This document shows positions 10,355 to 18,936 of a stretch of DNA of 64,000 bases, one piece after another. The stretch comes from Telmatactis stephensoni. Its lineage: Eukaryota; Cnidaria; Anthozoa; Actiniaria; Isophelliidae. The position numbers were made by a program, and so were the translations under genes. The notes below the pieces were generated by a model, which was not told the DNA's origin, ran no database searches, and saw nothing but the letters and a program-made list of their open reading frames with translations. Location: positions 62,001-126,000 of the forward strand of contig JALIZF010001714.1 in NCBI GenBank assembly GCA_029948255.1, in the 5' to 3' direction. The first letter of the stretch is position 1; every line of letters starts with the position of its first letter.

Positions 10355-10609
10355 TAGACGACTTTCAAAAATGGCGACCTAGTACATGAGAACGAGGCCA
10401 CAAAGGCCTTGTTACCAGAAAATAAGCGTGGCGACACTTCTATTGCTATCAAAGACGATGTGTTCCTTTTCCTTTAAAATACCTATTTTATGTGCATTTT
10501 ACAGGATAATTTTTATATATTTAGAATCATTTGATGTGACGTTGATTTTGGAGGCCTTTCTGGCCTCGTTATCGTGAACAATGAGCCCGCCATTTTTGAA
10601 AGTCGTCTA
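10355..10609. mobile_element. MITE, 255 bp, about 60-bp imperfect terminal inverted repeats
   Basis: The ends TAGACGACTTTCAAAAATGGCG (10355-10376) and its exact reverse complement (10588-10609) are joined by subterminal inverted segments (CGAGGCCACAAAGGCC near 10393 against GGCCTTTCTGGCCTCG near 10552). The outermost TA on each side can be read as a TA target duplication, suggesting a Tc1/mariner-type non-autonomous element. It abuts the inverted DIRS terminal sequence directly. Confidence 0.85.
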
Positions 10610-10619
10610 TTTTCCTGCA

Positions 10620-10911
10620 CTATTACAAAACTGAAGTACACTAAAAGTATATTACTTTTGTAATCGAAGTATACTGCAAATAATATACACAAGGTATACT
10701 TTAAGTAGATTTAAGTATACTTTAAAGAGTTACTTAAATTATATTTGTAGTATACTTGTTTCCACCTGATATTGGGACACTCAAAAGTATACTGACAAGC
10801 TACTGAAAATTGTGCAGTATACTTAAAGTATACTAAAACAATAAAACCACCAGTGCCAGCTGGTAAAAACATTATTTTAAGTATACTTACAAGGTATACT
10901 TACTTAAGTAT
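10620..10911. repeat. GTATAC-rich palindromic repeat, split by the hAT element
   Basis: Nine copies of the palindrome GTATAC, mostly as AAGTATACTT, within 290 bp. A tenth lies immediately beyond the hAT right end (18336), so this sequence was the hAT insertion site. The repeat nature obscures the exact target duplication (AGTAT is found on both sides). Confidence 0.8.
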
Positions 10912-11184
10912 CAGGCCTGTAGCAGGGTTAAAATAAGTGGGGGGGGGGGGGGGGGCGGGCAGTTTTATGACTTCACACATGTATCTTTTGTCACATAAAA
11001 AAATTGAACACCAGACTTAAAATGCCTGTCCACCACTGCATATTATACTCAATTCTGACTGATTGCGATATAAAATGTTTGGGTTTAAGATTAACAAAAA
11101 TGTTAGTCATTTTTGGGGTAGTACTGCACTTTAAAAAGGATGTGCTGGCTAAGGAGTAGTTCTTATATATTGAAAAAAAAAAGT

Positions 11185-11532
11185 TCAGGTCTGCGTTGAC
11201 TTTGATGCTTGGCTGATTTGTCTTGGAGTGTCTCTTTCAGAAAATTCCCCAAATATTTGCTTCCTGTTTTGTTTGGCACTTGCAAATGTATTAGCTGTAT
11301 CCAAAAGGCTCATAGAATCTGTTTTGTCTTTATGCACGTGAAGTAACATCAAGTGATTGAGGCGGTCAGCCCCAGTTGTAGCCCGTAGGTAGGTTTTTAC
11401 CCGCTTGAGGGCAGAAAAATATCTTTTACTTACAGCATTTGTTGCTGGCATCACAAGTAAGATCTTGCCCAGTGTGCACACTTCTGTCAAAAGGCGTTTT
11501 TGGCCATAGTCTAGAGATTGCAACAATTTAAC
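11185..11532 (-). pseudogene. hAT transposase C-terminal dimerisation domain
   Basis: The 3' end of the interrupted hAT gene. Contains LVMPATNAVSKRYFSALKRV followed by KTYLRATTGADRLNHLMLLH, the dimerisation motif normally ending with HVHK, as here. A usual S-x-R-S/C-F-S motif reads SKRYFS, so one conserved Glu/Arg position has changed. The open frame itself is intact; it is a pseudogene only because the rest of the gene is 4.4 kb away and frame-shifted. Confidence 0.92.
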
Positions 11533-11534
11533 TA

Positions 11535-11728
11535 CAATCTCCAAATTAATCTTTGAATCACCTCAACCCCTTTCCTCCGTCAATGTTGATTGCCGTTCAG
11601 AGATTCATTTGGAAGCCGTTAGCGCGAGTTTTACGGCGCCCAAGGCTACCATCAACATTGATAGGGAAGCGCGAATGTGTTCTACACTTGCAGAACATTC
11701 TTGATTCAGATAAAATCGTTGCAGATTG
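11535..11728 (+). repeat. 194-bp terminal unit, copy 1
   Basis: Begins CAATCTCCAAATTAATC and ends GTTGCAGATTG. Internal inverted segments TCAATGTTGAT / ATCAACATTGA make it a foldback. Near-identical to 15595-15787 and 15788-15981 and in the same direction. Its inner edge leads into GTCTGAGAAGAG, while the inner edge of copy 2 is CTCTAATCAGAC; these two inner edges are themselves inverted (GTCTGA/TCAGAC). Confidence 0.92.
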
Positions 11729-11987
11729 TCTGAGAAGAGATTTACAGAGGCGATGACGTAAACAATTAAGAGGTCACGCACGAATGGGAGGGAGAGAGAA
11801 CAGCCGTAACACTTTCTTTCTACAACATTCTGGGAATTGGAAAAAAACGTAATTTACGAAAGTTGCACAACAGTTGGGTGTTGTCAGGGTGTTGTTGTAA
11901 TGCATAAAGCGCGTAGCAGAGCAGTGATTTCAGTGAAGCAGTGTTCAAAGACAAAACTGTTAATTGTGACGTTAGATTTTGTTAGCA

Positions 11988-13070
11988 ATGGCTATTGACC
12001 ACGAGACCAGAGCGCGTATATTTTATTTGGGGAGAGTGCAAAGATTACCTACAAGGAATATAGCAAAGATATGTGGGGTTTCTCAAGCCACGGCCTGGCG
12101 AATTGCTCACAAAAATGCAGTATCCAAGAGAAAAGAATCAAACGTGGGGGTTAAAAGGGGAAGACCAAGAAAATTATCAAAGCGCCAAGTCAGACTTCTA
12201 CTTCGCGAGTTGACGAAACTGAGGCATTCCGAAGGGCAGTTTTCTACTAAGCGCTTAATGCAGAAATGTGGACTGACTGTTTCTGACGTTACTGAGCAAA
12301 CTGTTCGCAGGTACTTACATGAACATGGTTACCACTTTCTTCAAGCAAGAAAGAAAGGACTAATGTCAAGTGGAGATATGCGTAAGCGTTTACACTTCGC
12401 AAGACACATTCGTCGAAGCTACCCTGAAGACTTGTGGACGGCCGGAATAGCGTTTTACCTAGACGGTACGGGTTTCGCATACAAGTGTAATCCATTAGAT
12501 CAAGCGCGTGCTCCTGGAGGACGCATTTGGATAAAGATATGTGAAGGCTTACTCCCTGGGTGTACAGCTAAAGGAAATAAGGCCGGAACAGGAGGCAAAG
12601 TGTTGAAAGTAATGGTGGCTATTTCATATGGTAAAGGAGTCCTAGTAGCAGAGCCTTATGAAAAAATGACAGGTGCTTACTTTGCTGACTTCATCGAAAG
12701 AAACTTCGACCGCATGTTTGACGCCGCCAACAAAGGACCTGGACGATTATGGCTTCAGGATGGTGATCCATGTCAGAATAGCAAGAAAGCAAGAGCGGCG
12801 ATGATTAATAAGAATGCAGAACTGTTAAAAATACCCCCACGCAGTCCAGATCTAAACCCTATTGAAAACTATTTTCATATTGTTGGGAGAAAACTTAAGG
12901 AAGATGCATTGACCCACGAAATAAATCATGAAACCTTTGAGCAGTTTAAAGTACGAGTTGTTAACACGTTATTTGCAATTAAGATCGAAACGATAGATAA
13001 ACTGATTTCTTCCATGAACAATCGTATAAAAGCCGTTGTCGATTCCAAAGGAAAACATTTAAAATATTAG
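11988..13070 (+). CDS. DD34E Tc1/mariner (IS630)-type transposase, 360 aa, intact
   Basis: Cut-and-paste transposase. Residues about 8-45 form a helix-turn-helix (GRVQRLPTRNIAKICGVSQ), followed by a basic linker with a KRGRPRK AT-hook-like motif and a second HTH with Arg-rich helices (to about 110). The catalytic triad is complete: Asp in FYLDGTGF, Asp in LWLQDGDPCQN and Glu in SPDLNPIENYF. The last two are separated by 34 residues (DD34E). The upstream TTG at 11979 is rejected as a start; the ATG at 11988 gives MAIDHETRARIF. No introns, stops or shifts. A polyadenylation signal (GAATAAAAG) lies at about 13122. The gene converges on Rep. Confidence 0.95.
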   Translation: MAIDHETRARIFYLGRVQRLPTRNIAKICGVSQATAWRIAHKNAVSKRKESNVGVKRGRPRKLSKRQVRLLLRELTKLRHSEGQFSTKRLMQKCGLTVSDVTEQTVRRYLHEHGYHFLQARKKGLMSSGDMRKRLHFARHIRRSYPEDLWTAGIAFYLDGTGFAYKCNPLDQARAPGGRIWIKICEGLLPGCTAKGNKAGTGGKVLKVMVAISYGKGVLVAEPYEKMTGAYFADFIERNFDRMFDAANKGPGRLWLQDGDPCQNSKKARAAMINKNAELLKIPPRSPDLNPIENYFHIVGRKLKEDALTHEINHETFEQFKVRVVNTLFAIKIETIDKLISSMNNRIKAVVDSKGKHLKY

Positions 13071-13843
13071 GCATGTATAACCACATTTAAGATTTTGTAA
13101 GAAAATATCATGCATTTTGCAATGAATAAAAGTGGGTTTTGATTTTAATGTTAATGTTGGTTTTCTTTTTTGTCTCAAGTACAGCCGCGACTTGCAAATG
13201 AACGATTGAGAAAATATTTAAGCTTCGTTAAAAGCTAAAAATATTCAATATATGCCGATTTTTTTGACAGTGGCCGGTAATATTTTTGCACTATTGTAGC
13301 AACTTTTTTACTTTTCGCGTAAAAGACAAATACCCATGTTGTACAGCAACTTGTGAGCGCTTAATTTATTCATCTGCTATAAATAGCATTACACAAAGGT
13401 GTTTGAGCCTATTAATACATGGTGTGTCGTTAACGATACACCATATTGCAAGCAAATTTCTTCTTGTTATTTAACTGATATCTACATATTGGCTGCATGA
13501 AACACTCTGTTCTTACCCAACGGGGATATCAAGGTAAAACAAGCTATATTATTTCTGTGCAAGCTCGATGAAATTAAGCATTCAAATGGTGCATCGTCGG
13601 AATCTCCAAAAGAAATATATTAGCTATCTTTAGAAACAATACACCGACGGTGTATCGTTGGTAATTTGAAAAAGGGATCTTTGTTAGCGCAAACGACGCT
13701 TTGTATACGTGTTATATAAATTTATCTATAGCTCTGTTAAGAAATACGGTCGACAACACAACTCAAGCTGTGCAAAATTACAGTAAAATGTATGGTGCAT
13801 CGTTGCTATGAAATTAACAACACGCTCACACACTTCGTTGTAA
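13071..13843. promoter_or_regulatory. Intergenic region with iteron-like repeats and palindromes
   Basis: Non-coding gap between the converging transposase and Rep. The motif ATGGTGYATCGTTG recurs: twice, inverted, in the 26-bp palindrome 13419-13444 (one mismatch); at 13586-13600; twice, inverted, around the perfect 17-bp palindrome 13639-13655; and at 13792-13805. Repeated short motifs of this type beside a rolling-circle Rep gene are the expected form of Rep-binding iterons. A GGTAATATTTTT near 13276 only partly resembles the nicking nonanucleotide of CRESS replicons, so no nick site is assigned. Confidence 0.6.
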
Positions 13844-14758
13844 TTAGGGCGACACTGATAACATCAGTTCGGCAAAACAGCGCCCGCAAGGTGGAGTTTC
13901 CACTTGGTCTTCTACTGATATTTGGTGGGTAAATGCAAACGTTTTCCAACGAGAAGCCATCATCTCTCCCTCAACTAAATCTACCACTCCCCCTCTCACG
14001 TACGTGAATGGCTGTTTGGTAGTACAAAATACAGGTACGTCGTGTTCAAGTAGAATGTCTTGACTGTAATGAGTCTTCGGCGCGGCCAAGTGTACTTTTT
14101 GGCCTTCCAACAGGAGCAAAAAGTCATGCCAAGCAATCACTTGTGGTGACCACCTAAAATCGTTGAGAAAGATTACTTCACTTGATTCGGCCCCTACCCA
14201 CGCGAAACTGGTTGACGCTGGATTGGTAAAGGTTTTGTACAAAACGTTCAATGGCTGTAAAAGGAAGGTCTTTCCGCAATTTGTTTTTCCATGCAAAAGG
14301 ACATTACGCTTTTTACCACGCCCTTCGATCAACAGGGTGCGTACCGCTTCTGCAAACTCATTCACAGCTATGCCGTTGTTTTGTAGAATTTCGCGGCTCA
14401 GCCTAGACCACTTGCCGTTGCAATGGGGAATACAGTTCTCTGTAAATGCATTCTCCAACAATTCGAATCTAGTCATCTGTTGCCGTTGCAGTTCTTGAGG
14501 GGCGTCGAACATACCCCATCCAACACGCACAGCCTCGTCCACTGTTTTTAAGCCCCTATTTGCCACAAACTGGGCCAGCTCTAATTTGCCCTCTCTTTTT
14601 TGCGACTCTGCCATAGCAAGGACTTGTAATCTAGTGCGAAGCCCTTTCCTCACTGCTATTTGCGACACTTCATAGACGCTTAAACCTTTCCTTTTTGACT
14701 GTCTCTGCCTAGCCCTCGGCCGATTACTACTATGGCGGCTTAGTTTGCTAACGCTCAC
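13844..14758 (-). pseudogene. CRESS-type Rep: superfamily 3 helicase half
   Basis: C-terminal 304 codons of a rolling-circle replication initiator. A basic segment (RPRARQRQSKRKG) precedes helical sequence and then the SF3 AAA+ helicase: Walker A GKTNCGKT near residue 155, Walker B-like VIFLNDFRW, and a Walker C-like strand VPVFCTTKQ in which the usual sensor Asn is not present. The listed first codon is GTG, so the frame does not start here; it continues from the HUH half at 14748-15044 through a one-base frame change, although a splice-donor-like GAGGTGAGCG at the switch also permits an intron. Old viral-type gene, not functional as it stands. Confidence 0.85.
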
Positions 14759-15044
14759 CTCGGTTGTCTGTGGTGTTTGTTAAATCTGGATGATTAGTAG
14801 ATTGTATATATGATATGTCTTCTTTCGTAACATATTGCCAGGCTCTGTAATAGTTGGGCGTGCTGGAGGTAAAATGAACGTTTACTTGATAGCGCCGAGC
14901 AAGATAATGTCGAACTTGTATCCACCAAAGTCTTCTACAAAGTTTGACAGCCATATGATAATGCACACCTTCGGTTTGTGTGTGGGGTTCTTGGCAACAT
15001 ACCCACTGTTGTACTACAGATTGTTCGTTATTCCTAGCTCTCAA
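14748..15044 (-). pseudogene. CRESS-type Rep: HUH endonuclease motifs II and III
   Basis: Contains the metal-binding His-hydrophobic-His motif as GVHYHMAVKL and the catalytic Tyr motif III as YYRAWQYVTKED (Tyr followed by Lys three residues later), the hallmarks of HUH rolling-circle endonucleases. It joins the helicase half at its 3' end through a frame change at about 14750, and its upstream part is in yet another frame (15058-15186). Confidence 0.85.
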
Positions 15045-15057
15045 GCTGTTACTGTCA

Positions 15058-15186
15058 GTGAAAAGCTTCGTTCACTATTCGCACGAAACTTTCTCGCGAC
15101 GGCACTTTGCTGAGGTCAGCTTGACTGTACGTGATTAGATAAATAGACCTTACTGCACGTGGATTTAAAAGATTATTCGGATTCAT
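15058..15186 (-). pseudogene. CRESS-type Rep: N-terminus with motif I
   Basis: Minus-strand ATG at 15186 opens a frame of about 43 codons containing TYSQADL, the motif I that contributes to origin recognition in HUH Reps, and ends at a TGA at about 15058. It lines up with the HUH segment but in a different frame. The Rep gene therefore has at least two lesions (near 15055 and 14750) and is a relic, if no introns are involved. Confidence 0.75.
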
Positions 15187-15594
15187 AATCAATGCTCGGG
15201 CAATGTAGACTGTTACTTTGTGGGTAAATAGAAGCTTTTAAGGCGAATGTGTTGAGAGTTTTGGCGCAAGAAATCACGATATTGCGCCAGCCGTCCGTAT
15301 TCAACGTTCACAAGTGTAGTGTACAAACGCCGGATTACAGACGGCTGTCACGCATGTTTGTCTCAATCATGTCTCAGTCATGTCTTTGATTGGACTTAGT
15401 AATTATTGTCAACAAAAATTATGTCATCTTTAGTATTCTGCATAGAGATTTGCGTTTACGGTTTGCCTATATTTATCACCTTTCAGAGTATATAGCCTTT
15501 ACATGTATTCCAATTGATAGTCCTTCTTTGGTTTCCGGCTAATACTCAGTGTTGCGCTACACCACTGGAAATGGTAAACATTCCTCTAATCAGA
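15187..15594. other. Non-coding 5' region of Rep
   Basis: No open frame. It is upstream of the minus-strand Rep start and would hold its promoter; no clear TATA or origin hairpin is seen. Its right edge CTCTAATCAGAC mirrors the left inner edge of the element. Confidence 0.4.
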
Positions 15595-15981
15595 CAATCT
15601 CCAAATTAATCTTTGAATCACCTCAACCCCTTTCCTCCGTCAATGTTGATTGCCGTTCAGAGGTTCATTTGGAAGCCGTTAGCGCAAGTTTTACGGCGCC
15701 CAAGGCTACCATCAACATTGATAGGGGAGCGCGAATGTGTTCTACACTTGCAGAACATTCTTGATTCAGATAAAATCGTTGCAGATTCAATCTCCAAATT
15801 AATCTTTGAATCACCTCAACCCCTTTCCTCCGTCAATGTTGATTGCCGTTCAGAGGTTCATTTGGAAGCCGTTAGCGCGAGTTTTACGGTGCCCAAGGCT
15901 ACCATCAACATTGATAGGGAAGCGCGAATGTGTTCTACACTTGCAGAACATTCTTGATTCAGATAAAATCGTTGCAGATTG
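15595..15981 (+). repeat. 194-bp terminal unit, copies 2 and 3 in tandem
   Basis: Copy 2 spans 15595-15787 and copy 3 15788-15981, joined GCAGATT/CAATCTCC without an intervening TA. They differ from copy 1 by a few substitutions only. So the element has one unit at its left end and two at its right end, all in the same direction, unlike ordinary inverted ends. Confidence 0.92.
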
Positions 15982-16882
15982 TAGATCGTTCACATCAAAC
16001 TTGACTAAATCAAATCCAACTGTCTTGGCAACTTGGGGTAAAAGCTTTAACTGTCCCTCCAGAGCATACTTGTTGATGTCACTGCTATAGGTCTCCATTA
16101 CAACGTCCAATTCCTCTTCAATACATTCATTGACAATCGCCTTTAACAGCAACTCTTGTACATTTACATATATTTTGAAGTCTCCCTGTTCAAATCTCCT
16201 TGCAATGCATTGTGTAACATTATCGATTGCAGAAAAGAATATTTGCTTGTAATGATCTTTAGTAGTTGAGGGGAAATAGTGAGTGGATTGTCCTGATCCA
16301 ATTTCAAGTCTTGCTGGGGCTTTTCGCTTCCTCGGAAGTTTTGGTTCCTCAACGCCTGCAATTTCTTTATCCCTTCTTTTAAGCATGCGCTCCCAAAATA
16401 GACCAAAAGATGCCTCGTTTTGATCTTTTAGGAGAGTTTCCTTTACAGTCATCGCTAATCGATAGCCCTTAGCTGCTGAGATCGCAGAATCTTGAAGGGC
16501 ACGACTTAGGTTATGCGTCTGCTTAAGGATTCTTTCTCCAAGAGGACAGCCAAAGTAGAAAGTGAAAGTCGTCATCATAGCTTTAACTCCGTGTATTCTT
16601 GCCTTCATGTCTGTTTCTTTAACTATTTCCAACGACCAATCCCATAATTCCATCAATTCAGAGTGATTGTCGAGGACCGACGGGAGAGCCTCCCCTCGTA
16701 CAGTCCATCTTGTTGGACATAGGGTGTGTACACCTTTAAATTCATTTTCGGTTTCTGTTCAAATTTTGTCCAGCTTTGTATTTCTTTGGGGGGACTTCTT
16801 TACTAATTTTCCCACTTCTCGAACTGTTTCTAACTGTCATTTATATATTTCACCCCCTTGACGCAGTCAGCAACGGCCAAAT
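15982..16882 (-). pseudogene. hAT transposase insertion domain (broken)
   Basis: From CYGHALNLAVADC, through the CPTRWTVRGEALPS block near 16690 (a hallmark of this hAT group), to a long helical region (16656-15985). Two stops lie between 16883 and 16740. The frame reads into VKFDVNDL, where the 4.4-kb element entered; the next hAT residues (VKLLQSLDYG) resume at 11532 on the other side. Confidence 0.87.
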
Positions 16883-17545
16883 TCAAAGCATGGCCATAAC
16901 AATGTGTGTAGAGGCATTTTTGAGAGACTTAATTTGAACAGCTACACCATTTATTACGCCACTCATTGTTGCAGCACCGTCACAGCACTGTCCACGTGCA
17001 TCTTGAATATTTAAGCGCAGACGCACAAGGGTGTTCTTTAACATATCGACTATGACGTCTGCTGTGGCTCTCTCAAGATGTATCATACCAAGAAATTCTT
17101 CATGGACATTGAATCCTTCGTCAACCCAACGAATGCAGATGACTAACTGTTCTTTGCTTGAAACAGCGGTTTCATCAGCCATGATGGAATAAAAGGATGC
17201 ATTACGGATATTTTCCGATATCTCATTAAGAATCGCATTTGCCATTATCTCAAGCATCTCATTCTGAATGACTGGTGAAGTATATTTCTCGTTTCCCCTC
17301 TTTAACCATTTTGAAAGATCTGGATTATCCTGGGTACGAAGCTGTAGCAATTGATACATATTTGAATTCTCTTCGGATGAAGTTTTCTTGTACCAATCTC
17401 CTCTCATAGGTAAACCTTGCCTTGCTAGAAACCTTAAACTGGATATGACTAAAAGCAACATTTTTCTGTTATACTGCCTTTCGCATGAACTCTCATATGA
17501 TATCAAGTCTGTGATGTCCCCTTTCGATGTTGCTGGGATAACCAC
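16883..17545 (-). pseudogene. hAT transposase central domain (DUF4371, RNase H-like first half)
   Basis: Contains the first catalytic Asp neighbourhood as SIMADETAVSSKEQL and the conserved GQCCDGAATMSG, the DUF4371 signature around the second acidic residue. The listed 5' limit is arbitrary because the frame is open further upstream to about 17770. It ends at a one-base shift near 16895: the next frame reads CYGHALNLAVADCVK, a standard hAT motif. Confidence 0.88.
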
Positions 17546-18039
17546 GTACCTTTCGACAGCTTCAAGATGCGACTTGCTTGTCTCATGCTTGTGAAAGCCT
17601 TTTGCCTTGTCTGTGGCATTCTTCCAATTATTGAAACCCTCATGAGTGAATATGTAGTCGATGTTTCCAGACGAGACTAGATTGTTTTGTACTGCCTTTT
17701 GGCAAACATGACAAAATGTGGCATCTTTTTCCTCGTCATAGTGAATCCAGTTAAAACGCTTAAACCATGATGATTGAAAGATCTCTTCTTCGGATTTGAA
17801 GTACCAAAGGAACTGTACGGAAAACTGAAGCTTGTTGGCTGGTTTGGTTGATCTGACACAATAAGACTGCTAGTAGGACATGAACAGGTCGCTCTTTTTT
17901 CTTGGCGCTCACATTGCTCTTGTATGGTACATTCAGATGAAGTATTTTCATCAGAAGTACTAGAAGTACTAGGATTGGAATTCACCATCCAGAAATGAAG
18001 TGTTTTTTGCGTTTTTGAATATTCTTTTGACATTCTCAA
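17546..18039 (-). pseudogene. hAT transposase N-terminus with TTF-type zinc finger (frame-shifted)
   Basis: The first 120-codon frame (18039-17677) is a Ser/Cys-rich leader ending near RSFN. At about 17770 the coding shifts by one base into a frame reading WFKRFNWIHYDEEKDATFC, with CHVC and then FHKHETSKSH. This is the Cys-x2-Cys ... His-x-His/His arrangement of a TTF zinc finger found at the front of ZMYM1-like hAT transposases. The second frame then stays open into the DUF4371 segment. Confidence 0.85.
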
Positions 18040-18334
18040 TAAACCCGTGTCTAAGTCTCACGAACGCTGGATGCAATGGGAATTTAAATTTATGCAAATT
18101 TATACGAAGCATTTGAATGGCTTACTTTCACACGCACAAAATTTCAACAATTCGCTCGCCTAGCTGACTACTTAGATGCATTTTTTTTTATTGATTTATT
18201 TATTAATTGATTGATTGATTGATTGAGTAAAAATGAGTTAGAATTATATTTTTATTTTATTTTATTTATTTTTTTCAAAAAAGTGGGGGGGGGGGGGGCA
18301 GGCCGCCTGGGCCCTTCCCCCTGCTATGGGCCTG

Positions 18335-18712
18335 AGTATACTTACCTAGCTTGTTCACTTGGTGATATAAACATTACCATAAGAGTTAATGGAAATTTTT
18401 CCATTCTCTTAATTATATGACTAAGTCTATGCTTATGTCATTATGTTGCTCGTGTGCACTGAAGAAACATAAACATGCTCATGTCCAATTGTTTATGTCA
18501 TGTGAACAAGGCTCAAGTGGTGTTGAATGGTCAATGCGAGACCGTGACACTTTTCAACTATTCTCTTTGTTTTCAAAATTCAAGACTCTGAGATGGCTTG
18601 TCATGAAAAAACGAGACTTTGAGACTCATAAAATGTGACCTATATTTTGTGAGACATCTGACTTTTTGGTTGACCATTCCACATCCCTAGTATATACAAA
18701 GCAGTTTTAATT
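18335..18712. other. hAT flank, no gene seen
   Basis: Begins with the remaining GTATAC copy of the split repeat, then featureless DNA. Short ORFs on both strands show no recognisable composition. Confidence 0.4.
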
Positions 18713-18936
18713 AATATATTTGCATGAGTATAGCCATGCACAGATAATTGGCATAAAGTTAAAATGGTCACAGATGAGAATGCAAACAGTGAAGGTCTGG
18801 TCAATAATTTCATTTCAATGCAATTTTTCACCATATGCGTAGTATTTAATATAATTCATATTTCCAAAGTTTCTTAGTAGCACCAGAGACAAAATAACTT
18901 TCAAACATACGATAAATGATTTTAATCTTGACATGT
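18713..18936. repeat. 224-bp direct repeat, copy A
   Basis: Identical, as far as I can see, to 19881-20104 (offset 1,168). The last 40 bases are Penelope terminal sequence and stop 6 to 7 nt past the hammerhead cleavage position, exactly where the LTR-like foldback starts. Confidence 0.9.

Larger units (their letters stand above)
11535..15981. mobile_element. Tc1/mariner-type element carrying a CRESS-type Rep, 4,447 bp
   Basis: Flanked by TA (11533-11534 and 15982-15983). The ends are related inverted repeats (CAATCTCCAA...AATCTTTGAATCA and, reversed, CAATCTGCAA...TATCTGAATCA). Removing the element and one TA gives an uninterrupted hAT frame (D-L-V-K-L-L-Q-S), which proves the boundaries. 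Contents in order: a 194-bp terminal unit; a plus-strand DD34E transposase; 770 bp with iteron-like palindromes; a minus-strand Rep; about 400 bp of non-coding DNA; and two more 194-bp units. Confidence 0.85.
10912..18334 (-). mobile_element. hAT transposon, 7.4 kb including a nested 4.4-kb element
   Basis: Ends are CAGGCCTGTAGCAGGG (10912) and, in reverse complement, CAGGCCCATAGCAGGG (to 18334), a hAT-style inverted repeat of 16 bp with two differences. Inside, on the minus strand, lies a TTF-zinc-finger/DUF4371/hAT-dimerisation transposase in several broken frames. G-runs of 15 to 17 lie just inside both ends in the same orientation. A Tc1/mariner-type element occupies 11535-15981. Confidence 0.88.

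Noticed and set aside
10920..10957. Matching G-runs near both hAT ends as inverted ends
   Set aside because: Both are on the same strand, so they are not part of the inverted repeat; probably independent G-tract expansion or assembly noise.
11979..11987. TTG start of the Tc1-type transposase
   Set aside because: Eukaryotic genes start at ATG; the ATG three codons later gives a normal N-terminus.
13270..13295. GGTAATATTTTT as a CRESS nicking nonanucleotide
   Set aside because: Only about six bases agree and no stem surrounds it.
14163..15113. Plus-strand frames of 92 and 111 codons opposite Rep
   Set aside because: Antisense shadows of the Rep motifs.
15549..16090. Plus-strand frames across the 194-bp units
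   Set aside because: They repeat the same peptide because the units repeat; no other support.
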